From Sipunculus nudus (taxonomy: Eukaryota > Annelida > Sipuncula > Golfingiida > Sipunculidae), in the NCBI GenBank assembly GCA_026874595.1, contig CM049317.1, forward strand, positions 29,812,901-29,876,900: 64,000 nucleotides of DNA, in the 5' to 3' direction. Below are positions 27,201 to 42,200 of the stretch, piece after piece (positions within the stretch are counted from its first letter, which is position 1; each line of letters begins with the position of its first letter). Both the position numbers and the translations under genes were made by a program. The notes under the pieces were generated by a model, which saw nothing but the letters and a program-made list of their open reading frames with translations, had not been told where the DNA came from and made no database searches.

Positions 27201-30200
27201 AATTTAAGGGGTGCATGGTTCTGTAGATGAAAATTGGAGGTTATAAATCAGGCCAGGACCATTAAACTGGTCATTATAGCTGGTGTAGTCATGTGACATG
27301 GATGGTCATTAGACAGGTTTTATCTACACGTATATAAATCTGCTTACTACCTGGATGACCATAGTGTGTAAGTATATTGCTATGTATTAAGTAATATTAT
27401 GAAGAAAATGTATAATCTGAATTGAAACCAGGTAACAATTAGCTGTCAAACCTGGTTAAAAGTCAAAGAATCTTTTCCTGCTTACAAATACGTAAATATG
27501 TAAAGATAATACAAAATAATAAACTTCATGAGAGCTACATAAACAGTAAAATCTACATGATAAAAGTCAGAATAAGCTTAAGACAAAAGCAGTATGTGTC
27601 TAGCAGTTTAAAAAAGAATTAACTGTGGCAATAATAAATTATATTTTGTTTGTAAACCTACCAACCACAAACTTTTAAAACACTCTCAGAAAAACAAAGA
27701 AGGAACAAGTACAGATTTGAGAAAAAAAGTGAAACGCAGAAAAGGATTGAAACACTGGAAAAAAGTGTTTTACATCACACTCTGCTAGAACAGAAATAGG
27801 CTGCAGCACTGGTAATTATTGTTTCAAACAGTTGCTGTCTTCAAGCTGCTGTGACTGGCTTAGATCAGCAGGGCAAACTGTTGCTGGTTAAACCAGTCCA
27901 CTTGCATAACTGTCTACAGCATATGATTCTAAACCACTGTCTGTATCTGGGATTTATCCTGTTGAATATAATGACTACAGGATGCTTACCTGAGCTTTCC
28001 TTATCCAGAGCTTGTCTGAGGACCTTCTCAGCCTTGTCAAACTGCCTCAGTCTCAGTAACAGAGCTGCCAAATCATGCCTGGTAACAGAAAGGTGGGCTA
28101 CTGTTATTGTATATGTAAATATTGATACAGACAGTGAAACATGTGTGATAACACTGCCAGTAGGACTGAGATAAAATGTGGTCTTTATTCACAGGTGGTC
28201 TTATTACATAGGTCAGTTATAATGAATGTGAATGTGTAAGACTTACTCATGGGTGATCTCAAACGACAGGTAGTCTTATTAAACAGGTGGTCTTTCACAC
28301 AGGCTTCACTGTATATATTAATAGGATATACTCAAATATGTGTAATTGTTACTGTTATCAGCTTATTATCCATTCTTGATTTGGGACAGGTCTGAATAAA
28401 TTTGGCCAGGTTTGTTCATGATAGGTTTTCATTGTTCACTGGCATATTTTCTGACAGATGGCACAGGGATAGACCCTTCATGAAATAATGTTGAATCCCT
28501 CAGGATTCATAAGAAAGTATGGAAACTGATTCTCCTTAGGATGTATGTGGCATCATTCCCAAAACTTAAAGACCAATAATGGGCATTCCTGAGATGGGGT
28601 CACTGAGAAGAAGATGCTGGACAACAAAGGTTGAATGTCACAACCATCAATTATAATACATTTCAATATTAATATCTTATGAATTACATATAACACACAT
28701 ATACAAAAGTGTTCAAATTTTATGGGTAACCTATATCTCTGATAAGAAAATATCTTTCAGTTAAAAACCACAGGCCCTTGAAATCAATATTAAAGCATGT
28801 CTAAATGACCCCTGTATAGCCTTATGCTACACAGAGTAATATAAATACACAAGGTATGAAACGACTGACGGAGGACCCTGAGTGACCTGCTGTATGGACT
28901 ATCCATTTCTAACCTACCGACAGCATGGCACGAACTTATCTCTTGCATACACATAAAATGTGTATGTGTAAATCAACAGATCCATTGCGCTCTCATTTGA
29001 TGGTAATGATAAACAAACACACAATGGTGCTCGGAAGCCTCTTGGGCCTCCGAGACTTGCATGGAGGGGAAGACCGCCAAACACTGGCCACTCAGCCTGT
29101 TTTAACAGCTTATTAAACGCGGCCATGAACTGTAACACATGTTAGCTTTGTGTCAGAGGGAACCATTTGGTCTAATTTTATGTGCATGCAAGAGATAAGT
29201 TCATGCCATGTCATTGGTATGTTAGAAATGGATAGTTTATACAGCAGGTCACTCGGGGCATCAGTCATTTCATACCTTGTGTCTTTATATCACTATGTGT
29301 AGCATAAGGCTTTATACAGGGGCCATTTAGACATGTTTTAATTGTGATTTCAAGGGCCTGTGAAAAAACTTATGAGTTTTTGTCTAAATACATGAGTTTT
29401 TGTTTATGCCTTGAGCCTTGAGCTCCGCACAGAAGATTACACTGTGATGTAATTGGCTTCAGTGTAATAAAACTTTAATTTCTTATTTTTAAATTTTATT
29501 TCTAAAGTTCTTATAGACAGATACATATTTCATGAAGTAAGCACTCAATATACAGTACAGCGCCGTATTTCCGAATGCCGAATTTCTGAAAATTCGTTTT
29601 TCTGAAAATTTAAATGGGGAACCAAAAATTTATGCATATTTCCGAAATATATTTCAAGTATGTAAAAACCTATAATGAGTATTGTAATTACCAGTCACAA
29701 GGCCTGCAGTTATGTGGTGAGCCCAGTGGTGACCCTAATTAATTAGTTCTGGGCCGATGTTGTCGCCGGGGCAAAGGTATGAAAACTACAACTAGCCCCG
29801 CAACGCTCGGCCCCCTGTACCCCTAGCAAGCAACTGAGCAGTTTATCCAAGAGCACTTGTGTGTTATCAACCACATCTCGTTTGTACTCAAGCAAGCATA
29901 GTTCGTTGGCTTGGGACAGAAGGTCATGCCAAATAACTGAGCAGTTTACTCGCATCACCACTAATGAGGTATAATTCATCAATCGCTTGTGCTTGAGTAG
30001 CTTTTTTATGTCCCAGTCTTCAATTACTAGATTGATAAGAAACACCTTGTTCCTTGGCTATGTCATTTGACCTTTCCCTCCAGCGAACTTGATGTAGAAA
30101 AGAGCACGCACGTATCCTTGGAGCAGGTTAAACTGTTCTTTGCCAATTATGCTCAGCAATTATCCAATATCTTTTATATGTCCAGGTCGTCAATTACGAA

Positions 30201-33200
30201 TATCGAAAAGAAACACCGTGTTCCTCGGGTAAAATGGCATTAAGTTAATCATTAACTGTCGTACTAACTTGCCGCTGGACCCTTGTCCGCATTTTCGAAT
30301 GTTCGTTTTTACGAACAAAAAGCTTGTCCCCTGACGCTTTCGAAAAAACGGTGCTCTACTGTACTTCAAAACATACATCTTTGCATTCAAAGGTGTCCAG
30401 AAAATATAAAAAAAGAGAGAATTTACCTGAGAATTGGCTGTCCACCAGATTTCAGAGCAGCCTCATAATAGTTGATGGCCTGAAGGAAGAACAAACTGAT
30501 GAAGTCATTATTTGCATAATGAGAGAATAATATGCACTGTTTTACCTTTCATGGCTGCTTGTTACATATACACCTTATAAATCAATTTGAAATATAACTC
30601 ACTTATCCTCATAATTTACATTAAGATTTTAATATCAAGCATTCACGCAAATAATAACAAGTTGACAAAGGGCACCGCAAAGTGGAGCATCCTCTTGCAG
30701 AGAAATACAATTAGACTGGATGTATTAAACAGTGTGATAAATCAACTGGGCAGTTCTGTATTTGGCCCTTTGACCCCAAAATCAACATGGGTTCTTCCTC
30801 TATGGGTAGTCAAGCCATTTGTAAAAGATGAAGGTTAAAAATGAAACTTTGCCTTAATATGCGCCCACAAACTTCTTCAAGAAGTTGGTCCTGTGGCCTT
30901 GACCTTTGAACCAATGACCCCTTGTTGAGGGGGTTTTCCATAGATTTGTGGGTGGGTGGGCTATACCTGAAAGGTGGTAGGTTTTGGTCAATGTTTTGGC
31001 TTAAAATGCATCCAACTGCCAATGTTGGACAAAATGACATAAAGGCCGGCAGAAGGACACACAGATGTAGGCATTACTATGTCCCCTCCTGGAACTTTGT
31101 TGTGAGGGGATAATATAGCAGCATCAGGTATACATAATCAGTATTTATCATTACCTTGCCATAATTATGGGTCTTCACTAAGGCTTGTCCAATCTTGCTG
31201 GCCAGGGCTGCATCTCTTGGGTTTTTCCTCAGTGCTGTTTCATAAACTTCTATGGCTTTCTCAGGCTGTCAAACAGAATACATGGAAGTAATATAATTTA
31301 AAATGTCTATGTAATCCACCTACTATGCTTGGTCTGGACCCATGGGTCATGATGCTCAACTGAATTTGACATACAAGTGATGAATATATTAAATATTGAT
31401 GCTATGAACCGGTGAAAAAATATTTGTTATCGTACCATGAACAATGGGTAGAATGACTTCTAGAGTGCCCATAGTCCTTAGAAAACAAATAATAGCAACA
31501 TTAAATAAAGTTTCCAAGAAGAGTTTAACAGGAACTCTCTAAACCCTAAGTTAGAAGTTTCCATGTCAAACTGCTATGACTTGTGTCCATCTGACTTATA
31601 GGGTACTCAAATTATGTCCTTTCATATAGCTCACAGAACATAGGTCACAGAAATTTTGGATGTCCAAGGAAACTATAAAATGACCTCTTTTTTTACATTA
31701 AGAAACATATATCTAGATCCTACAGTTACATTTGTGCCCTGTCTGACTTTCTGGGTGCTCAAAATTATATTTTCTGCTCGTAACTCACAGAATATAGGTC
31801 ATTTTACCAAGAACCTCCCTGGGTGTTGTGTGAAAAGATTCCAGACCTAATAGATACAATTTTAGCACATCTGACTTTCAGGGTGGTCAAATCATGTTTT
31901 TTTTTATATAGCTCTAAGAATATAGGTCACAGTGAGCTAATTTCAGGTTTCAGAGACATTTACCCAGGGGGCCCCTGGATATCACATTAGAAGATTTTAG
32001 GTAAAACTTTAAACAATTTGTGCTGCATCTGCCTGTCTGGGTGCAAAAAATCATGTTTTTGGCCAATAGTTCATACAATATGTGAAAACCTTTGAATACT
32101 GTCGACTGTTTACTTTTGTAACACAGGATTTTTTGGTCCTTATGATTCCTACCACATCACACGAGGGCTTGTTAATAATTCATGCAATAGCAGGCAGGGC
32201 AGCTTGGTGAAGCAAGGTTTCTTCATGACAGCATGAGAGACCTGCTTATAGGAAGATGCATTTACCTCTTGTATACTCATGTAAGCATCACCCAGGAGGA
32301 GGCACGTGTGGGTGCTCGGATATTTGTCAACCAACTCCCTGCAAAGTACAAGAAAAATCACTGATTGTTTAACATGTAATCTATATATTATATCAATGAT
32401 GTTCAGACTGTGATTATTAATCTTTTGAATTGACCATTATACACCCTCACAATATCCAGGGAAACAAAGACTGTTGATATTCTTTTTCTTGATGAAATAT
32501 AAATTTGATATTTATTACTATATCTTAATAGTTATACTAATGTATTAGGCCTGAAGGACTGTTTACACCAACTACCTTATTAAATACTGAAGTCATTAAG
32601 ATAAACTTTGCCACAGTATAGTTGTAAGACATCAGGCCTACTACCCCTCATCTATATTTTGACTGACCCATTAATAGGCCACCCCTATTGTAACATAGGC
32701 TGGCCTAAGACCTTGAATCTACAGGCCACCTCACTCTTCTGCTTCGGCTTGAGTGATAAAGATGTGGGCCTAGTGGCAAGCATCTGGTCCGCACTTGGTT
32801 TAAAAGTCATTTTAACCTGTTAAGGGGCTAAATGTGAAATAGCCTGCCGAGACTGTTCTAGTCCCCAGTTTATTACATTTAAGACAGTTTCAGACAGACC
32901 TTTCCCCCATTTGGTGATTTTAAACTTAAAATTCCTGTGTTGTTTTCTATTATCTGTGGGAAAAATACTACAAAGTATCAATATCTAAATGATGATTACA
33001 ACAGTATTCTATGTTTATACATTTTACATTTTATTTGATTTCTAACCTGGCCCTGTCTTGTTGATAAATCTTAGAGAGTATGGTGGGTTTTAGAATCAAA
33101 ATTGACAGTGACAGTAGGAACCAGAGAGCTCTAGCATAGAACAGATATCTGCTGACGCCATGAACATGTAACTACTTATGGTGAGTTTCAGGAAAAATCC

Positions 33201-36200
33201 ATCAAAGCCCTGGTAAGTTATCACTGCAACACTAAAAGTTATCGGATGGACGGACAGACAGACAGTGGGTATCCCATAATACTCCAGTAATAAGACAGGC
33301 GTAAAAAACAGAAATAAGGACAGGCTAACAAGGAGTGACATACAGGGAAGAAAACATACCTATAGCAGCTAGCGTAAAGTCGTTTGTCTTTACGATGATG
33401 AAGGTAAATGTCAGCCATTTTTTCTCTGGCCTGGATAAAGTACGGCTGGTCTGGGGTGATGTTTCGTAACATAGCTAACGCTCCTTCGACGTCACCTCGG
33501 CCTATTGCAAGATCTGCGTTGGCAATTGAGATTCGTACCTCCTCTGCACTTCCCTGGAATTCGTTGATAGCATCCTGCATGACCTTGGCAGCTTCATGCT
33601 ACAAGGATAAAGAACAAGTTCATCACCTTGACAGCTACAAATCATTGTAGAATATTCCATATGTACTCTTAACAGATACACCCCGTTTACACTATTCGTG
33701 GACCTACCCATCAATGTCGTATGATAAAGTAGGTGACCATATGGGTCAGAGTGAGGGGTTAGATGTACTTTCACAGGTAGTGGGCCTAGGGTGTAGACCC
33801 CACCCTATAGCTCTTAGGCAAGCCACTTAGTTATTAGCCAGGGTCTCTCCATATACGGAAAAGGATGAAGTTAACCACAGGAGAGGTTGAATGAAAGATC
33901 TTTTGTCCATTTGGTGTTATTTAAACTTAATTTGCTGTGTTGTTTTATTATAATTAGCCATTCTATGACCATGGCACCAACATTTCTACAAGAATAAATT
34001 GCTAATGCATGACCTTGGCAGCAACATATTAAAGAAAAAAAATACTGTATGATCTAGGCAGCTTACTTTTACAAGAACACAATCTTGCTTCATATCCTTG
34101 GTAGGGTACAGGCACAAATTACCATGGCCATGACAAGTCAGTTCTTTCCATACACTGCATATATCTATTTCTGGCATGAAAAAGTATGCACATATTTAGA
34201 TATACTTTGACACACTGTTCATTTCCTAAGTGACCTCAGTAAGGCCAAAAAAATAAAAAGGTATGGTTCACAGGCACAATTTTTTTCAGAAATCATTTAG
34301 GGCGGGTGGTATTTTATTTTTTACCTTTTTTGTAAGTTTCAATAAAAATGTCCTATGATCAGGGAAAAGCATGAAACTAACAGTTGTATTTTGCTAAACA
34401 GGTAAAAGCACTACATAACAAAGGGAACAGTATCAAAATTGTATTATTTTATCTTCTAGAAAGCTGAAAATCAAAATAAAAATTTTTTATGCAGGGGTTT
34501 AAAATTGATGCAGGCAGTGCCTGAGAACCATACCTTTTTATTTTTTCGGCCTTATAGGTTCAGTTGCCCACATCTAAAGCCTAAAGAATTCTCCATTATT
34601 GTTTGAATCAATGGAGAAAATAACTTGAAAATACTTTCTAAAACAATGAAATGTTTATAAACAATGAAATGTTTATAAAAAGAGCACTGCAAGTGTGCAT
34701 AATACATCTTGTCATAGGTCATGTGACCTCTGACCTCAATAAATATGTGCAAACTCTGCTCAGAATTGAATTCAGCTGAGAAACTCTACTTGTGAATATA
34801 AATTGTTTGTTTTATGAAAATCCATCAAATTTTGGGTAGTAATCATGGGGCCATCAAGTTTGGTGACCTCTGACCTCATTAAACATATGTGAATTTTGCT
34901 GAAAATCAAACTAAGGCAAGATATCATGCTGGCTAATTCTTGAGCTGAATTTCATAAAAATCTGTCATGTTCCTGTTATGTTATCCTGGTTATCTCTGAC
35001 CTCATTATATATGCATGGATTTTGCAAAGAATTAAACTCAGGCAAGATAATCTATCTGTTAATACTGAGTTTATGAAAATCCATCAAAATCATTTGTAAG
35101 TTTACAGACACTAAAAGTAAACAGACAGACAGACAATGCAGACACCATCATATAACCTGATCTGAGACAGGTTTATAAAAAAGAGGCTTATATGATTTTT
35201 AAAGGGGCCCAATCACCTATAAAGCATGTTGAATAAACGCAAAAAAATTAGCTTCTTCCCTTTGAATAAGTTTGTACTTGCCAAAATATAGCCCTGCTTG
35301 TTGCCCGTATATATTGTCCCGTAAACGAGTGCTAAAAACAGTGGACTGGGGGATTACAGGTGTCAACATAAACACAGCATGTGGGACTGTGCACTGCTGA
35401 GCCACAACACCTGCCAATCATGACATGCCCTGACTGACTTAGCCCCCAAAATGCAATTCATGTTCCCCGTTGCTGGCTCACAATTGGTCCTCTGGTCATG
35501 CAGCCTTGTTATGGTAAACAGACACACGTGGACTGTGTTTACAAATACGCAGAGCCATAACAAGGTGTTAAACAGCCATATGCAAGGTACTGAGAATGTG
35601 TGCTTGGATGGTTTTGCTGGAAAACTTTTGTATTAACCAAAACTGAACTGATAGTGTGAAAGAATTGGCATATTATTGCTCCTAATTATGTTCCTTCAAA
35701 ATCTGTATCTTTTACTCCATATATACTTAGACCCTGATTTATTGACAAATCTTCTCAGGATAATTATATGCCTTTTACACTGCTGATACACTTTATTATT
35801 TTGTTTTTATTTGAGTGGACCGGTACAGTACCTGCTGTTCAAGAGCAAGATGAGCATCAGCAAGCTCCAGGAACACAGACACACGATCGTTTACTGTGAT
35901 ATTCGCTGCTTTCTTCCCAGAGGGACCGCTTCTGCCACCTGTTAGACAAAACACAAACTTTAACATATAATAATTAAAAAAAACATCTCTGAAACATGTA
36001 CAGTGACCTTCATTCAGATCTCATATAAGCATCATCACACAAATTTACCCATGCACAGGTCAATAAGCTATGCATGTAATGACACAGGTCAAAGGCTGTG
36101 ACCCCTGGCCAGTCAGTCAGTAAGAAGTTTGACCTGATCAAGCCACTCTGGAAATGCTATAGAAAGCAACTACTAAGGTCTGAGACCTGAGCGCCAGGTG

Positions 36201-39200
36201 CTTCTCAGGTGTAATTTTGATTAATTTTAAATTTATGGAGCCGATAGAAACAATGCCACTTAAGCCAAGCCAGAAACCAAATGGAGCTGCTTACTTTTTC
36301 CCATAACGGTGACAGCAGGAAACTACAGCATCCACACCCATAGAGGCAGATGCAGCATGCACCTCATAAGCTGATCCCAGCAGCGGAGACCAGCCATGCA
36401 AATTGAGAGCCGAACTCAATCAATGAAACAACAAAGCTTTGGGTGAATACCATTTTATACTTGCAGTTTATGCCATTTATAAATGGCATTCACTCAAAGC
36501 TCTGTAGTTTCATTCAAAGGTTGTAACCCCTGATGATAAAGTTGATGAACTGTGTGTGGACAGCAGCTGAGTGAGAACCTAAGGCAGCTTAAATTATTCT
36601 AATGTAAGTTTAAATATCATTTGACACTCACACCAGATTTGCAAGGGATCTTTAAACCCAATTTTCATTTGATTCCATGTCTACTTGTAATCTTCACATT
36701 GTCAGGGCAGGAGAGATACTTATCAAAGTTTAGTTGTAAAATTGTCAACCAGTAAACCGGCAAAATTTAATTGACAGGTTGTCTTAAAGAGGCCAAAATA
36801 TCAAGCCTCTCAAATATATTACAGTAAAACTTCACCTAAAGGCCATCTCAGTTTAGCAACCAACACAAAATAATGACACCTTTTTCCAGGACCCAATTTT
36901 ATTTTGTTCTTTATATCAGACCTCACCTAGGCAACCACCTTGAATACTGTGGTTGCCTTTTTGTTTGTGAGCATTTTTATTTTGCCATATTTGCAAATGG
37001 AATAATCACGAATATGAAACCCTCAGGAATAAGATGCCCCATTAACTGATATGAACAAGGGTGTGTGATGCAATTGCATACACAGAATAGTTATCACATC
37101 TTTTTAAACATGTTTTGTTAATCAGCAAACTAATCTGTGGACAATAATGAAACAGGCTCATGCAAACCCCCCCATTCCCTCCCTGTGAATGGTGGTTTTG
37201 TTAGTAAACTGTTGTGAGCTTTTCTGTATTAATGATAATTTTCTCTGTTAAAGTTTATACGCCAGAGTAAGCCAACCGAAAATTTTCCCTTATTGGGCCT
37301 ATTATCGCCCATCCCGCCTCGTTCCCGTGTATCTAGGTCACACTTCCGTTACCCATAATCACATTTTCGAAGGCGTAAGGAAGAGGACTGGGAGGGAGCG
37401 ATGGTTGTAATACAGAAAAGCTCACAACATTTTACTAACAAAACCACCATTCACAGGGAGGGAATGGGGGGGTTTTATTACGTAAACATAATTGTGAGCT
37501 GTTTCTGTATTAATGAGAAAAAAAAACAGACATGCCTTGGGGAGGGAGCACCTACCTGTAACGCTGGAACGAGGAATCACAGTGCTGTGATGGAGCAGCA
37601 GACGACGTCGGTGGCGGAACCAACGTAGAGGAATAAGATGGCCTGGAAAATTGTAGGACCTCACCCGACGCGAACACAGGGCCCATGGAGGAGAGGCCCG
37701 AAGCCTGGAGCGGAACAACTGTCAGATAGAAGCGTGTGAACGGAGATGGGGATATCCAGTATCCCATCTTGACCAACTGATTAGGTGAGATCCCGGAGAA
37801 ATGGGCCAAGGAAGTCGAAATAGCTCGAATGTCATGGGCCTTGAAGTGAAGTTGGTCTAATGTGGAATGAGAAGCTGATTCATATGCGGCGACGATAGTA
37901 GCGTTGAGTCACGCACTAATGGTGAAAGGGCTAATCACCTAATTGGAAGATGTGACTTTTGTAGAAATAAACAACTTCTTGCGCCCCCCCCCCCCCCGTA
38001 AAGAAGGAGGAGCGTGTAGATAATAACGCAATGCACGAACTGGGCAAGGGGTATGAGGGCACGAGGGCATGAAGCTCAGAAAGGCGACCTGCCGAGGCAA
38101 GAGCTAGGAGGAAAACCGTTGTCCGAGACAAAGGTAGAAGATGGGCCGAACGCAACGGCGCATAAGGGGGTTCCCGGAGGTGACGTAAGACGACGTCCAG
38201 GCGCCAGGAAGGCGCAACATACTCAGGACGAGACGCACGGGCCTGAACCCCCTTGAGAAAGTCCGACACCAACGGGTGATGAAGGACACGATCGTGACCC
38301 AGCAGACGGAGCACCGACAGCAGGGCGGTGAGATAGCCACGCAGAGAGGGATAGGATAAATGTTTATCCTGCAGTAAGAACACGAAAAAATCCAAAACAG
38401 CCGCAAGCGACGGATCTAAAGGGGAGATTCCGCGAGAAGACGCCCATTCCGTGAAGAGACGCCACCGGGAGTCATAGATGCGGTCCTAAGAACGGCGACG
38501 GGGAGCCGAGGCAAGGAGAGCAGCCGGACCTGAAATGCCCTGATCCTTAAGGTGTCCGATGAGAGCACGCATGCGCATAGAGGGCACGACCGAAACGGGC
38601 GACGCGTTCGAGGGAACGACGGGAGCGCGATGCAGAGCGGTAGTATAAGCGGGGGGCGAGAGAGAAGCGAGCGCCACAGAGGAAACCATGGAGCCGCAGG
38701 TTGAAACGGAAGGATGAGAAGCAGGGTAGTCTGGTCCGCGCGGGACAAGCGGAGAAGGACACGGCGGAGGAGAGGAGGCGCCGGAAACGCAAGAGAAACC
38801 GGTGAGACTACCTGGACGGCGGCGTGTCGGGGAGACGGTCGCGAGGGGAGGTAGACGCGTCTCGGAAGGCACGAGAACGGGGGGGGGACGGAAAATCGAA
38901 CAGATCGAATTCCGGCCGCCCCATGCGAGCGAGAACACTCCAAATAACCGGGAGCGGAAGGAGCGGAGGGGAAGGAAGAGACGCCGGATGACGGGAAGGG
39001 GCGTCCGCTAGGATGTTCGACTGGCCCGGAAGATGGGATGCACGAACTGATGCCCGGAGAGAGAGGCACAGATCGAACAAAAGGTAAGTCGCCTGCATGA
39101 GCGAGGGAGACCGAGTACCGCCCTGCTTGTTGATATATGCCACAACCATGGGATTGTGGGGCCGGACGAGAATGGGACGTCCGATCAAGCAGGGAGACCA

Positions 39201-42200
39201 GTGGGAGATTGCGGGACAGACGGCACGCAGGGCGAGGAAATTGACATGGAGCAGACGTCCCGACGGGGACCATATCCCGGAAGCGCAAAGATCGGCGAGA
39301 TGGGCCCCCCAACCGAGGAGAGACGCATCGGTATAGATGGTGCAAGCGACATCCCCAGAAAAAGGAACGCCACGCAGGAGAAAGGAAAGGTCCATCCAGG
39401 GACGAAGGGACCTCCAGGCGCTCCGAAACGGGAGGATCAGAGGACGAACCGAGGTTACCGGAGAAGGCCGTGACGGCGCAAGATAGACTGAATCGGACAG
39501 AGGTACAGTCGGTCGAAAGGGATGAAAGACAGTTGAGAGCACCGTGGAGAGAAGCCGCTGTGCCCGAGTCTACACGGTGCCGCGTGAGAAAGGAACGAAT
39601 TAGGCGGCGGAGCGGGAGAGCAAAATCGCGCGGGAGCGACGCAGTGCCGGACGCAAAATCGAGCGTGACACCCAGAAATTGGAGGGACTGGGTGGGAGTG
39701 AGAAGAGATTTCTCCGCATTGACCAGGAAGCCAAGGTTCCGAAGTAAGTTGAGAACCCGGGAGCGATGCGACAGTAAGAGGGAGCGATCGGCCGCATGGA
39801 CCAGCCAATCGTCCAGAGAAGGGAGCACAGAAATGCCCTGTGAACGGAGAGAACTCGGGACTGTGTGAACAAGGATGGTAAATTCCAGGGGGGCCACGTG
39901 GATCCCGAACGGATGGACCCGGAATGAAAACGTTAAATTAGGCATCCATAAGGTCCATATGTGAACACCTAAGCCATCCGCCGAACAATGCGGAGGACAG
40001 CATGGAGAATGAACATCCGAAACGGGGGCGGACGAAGTGAGGCGCTACAGGTCTATGATCGGGCGCCAACGGCCGTGCGGGTCGGGAACAAGAACGCGGA
40101 AGGAAGTCCGAGGCGCAAGGGATGTCGAGCGGAGGCGGGCCTGACGATCCGAGCGCGCCAAGGCGCGGTCAAAGAGAGGCCGTAACTGGCCGCCAAACAG
40201 CAGGGAACCTGGAAAGAGCTCGGTTAACTCCGCCGGAGAAGCCGCAGCCATAAGTGCATAAATGACGGAATGCAAGCCGGGCGGCGTAACAAGATGCAAT
40301 TTACAACCGGGCGCCAACGACCTGAATGGAACACAGCGCCAGTATGGGCAGAAGCCTGCCATATGTCGGGGAGAGTGAGCTTGTCCGGAAACGGCGGGCA
40401 AGCAAGGGACAGCCTGCAAGTCGTAAACCATACCGGCCGCTTGCCGGCCGAGCCCCACCAGATCGGACAGGTGACGATCGGAAAACTGGACAGAGGATGG
40501 AATTAAAGAATGACCGTCCGCAAACAGCAGTGCCAGGCCGGACACGAGGCGCAGCGGAGCAGCCTGAACATCCAGGAGCTCAGGAGAAGGGAGCAAGCAA
40601 ACAAACAGGTAGCCCGGGAGCCCGGTACCCAAGGGAACTCCCGAGGGTACCGGGGGACCAAGGTGTATCCGAACCCGGCGGAAGCGGGGCCCCAGTAGAG
40701 CGAGACCCTGAGACCACCGCGGGGCGCCCACAGAAGAGATCCCCCGTGCGGTCAGTAATACCAGACCCACGGCGGGTGCGGCGGAGGGCGAATGAAGGGG
40801 CAGGATTCAAAGAAGAACCGGCTGCTGACGCCAAGGAAGTCCGAGGTTGTACCTACGGAACTTCGGACCACTAGGGTTAGCCTCCTGTGTGGAGGTAGCC
40901 TCCAGGTCCATAAGCGCAGATTTGCGCGGACGCCAAGCCTGGCGGCGCAGCGCGATCGCCTACCACTGGTCTGGTGCCAGGGCAGGATCGGCTGACTGAG
41001 CAGATTTGCGTGGACGCCAAGCCTGGCGGCGCAGCGCGATCGCCGACCACTGGTCTGATGCCAGGGCGGGATCGGCTGACTGAGCAGTCGGGAACCCTGG
41101 AGAACCCCGTGTAGGGGGAGCCAGAGAGACCCGCTGAGCCGGAGCCCAGGGAGGCTGGAAACAGGAAGCCGGGGATCGAGCAGCAGCAGGAACCATCCGG
41201 GAAGGCACAGGAACCGGAGCCGCAGGCCGCACAGCAGATGGTAACTGAAAAAAAAGAGCCGGCCGGCCGTTAAGTAAAGACGGCAGACGGAGGAACCGGA
41301 GGCGAGGCCGGCAGCCCCGAATGGAGGCAGTAGGGACCGACGCACATACCTGCACACCAGGATGTTCCGGGCAATCCAGCGGGACGGCTCCAGCCGGCCC
41401 CGGGGATAAGGAAGGAATCCGGCGAGGAGCCGGCGATGAGAACGGCCGGGGAGAAAGTACCGGGGCGCCGGCGAGGGCACTGGGTGGACAGAATCGGGTC
41501 TAGACGAATTGTCGAGATCCGACATAAGTGATTAACAAACCCGGGACAATAAATGGAATATGGAATAGGCAGATGTGCTGGCAGAACGGGAGGCTGCGGG
41601 AACGGGAAAGAATTCTGTTTCCGTGAATGAGAATTCAACGATATAACTGTCTAAACCACTGGAGAGGTGACAGGACCGGCGGGAACGGACGGTGAACGCA
41701 GCACGGCCGTGGTGCGGTCAACCAGGGTAGGCCCCCCACCCCCTCGGAGACAACCACGGGGTCAGACAATGGAATACAGGAGGGTGAACCCCCAAGTACC
41801 GGGGAATGAGCCCAATCCTGGAAAGGGCCCACTGGTCAGACGTCCAAGTCTGGCAGTGAAAACAAGGATCAGCCGGAACACGGCAGGAGTCAATGTTGGA
41901 GCGGCAACGAAAAACAAGGGGGGTGGGAGTCCCAACCGGGATTAAGAACCACAAGAGCCACAATAAGTGGGGTTCTCCATGGCGGGCAAGGGAAAAAAGA
42001 AGACAACTTACAGTTCAGTTGGCAAACTCATTACTACAAACCCAACAGTGGACGAATCTCGCAGAGCGGGATCACACGTCCATCATGGCGAACGCCAGAA
42101 GAAAATGTGATTATGGGTAACGGAAGTGTGACCTAGATACACGGGAACAAGGCGGGATGGGCGATAATAGGCCCAATAAGGGAAAATTTTCGGTTGGCTT

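Noticed and set aside
38416-38900. DIRS-associated Dam-like methyltransferase
   Set aside because: Some DIRS elements carry one between RNase H and recombinase; no DPPY-type or SAM-binding motif is visible and there is no room, because the frames overlap.
38053-40874. Long + strand open frames across the DIRS element (for example 40326-40874)
   Set aside because: They are the complement of GC-rich retroelement coding sequence on the minus strand and show no family resemblance.
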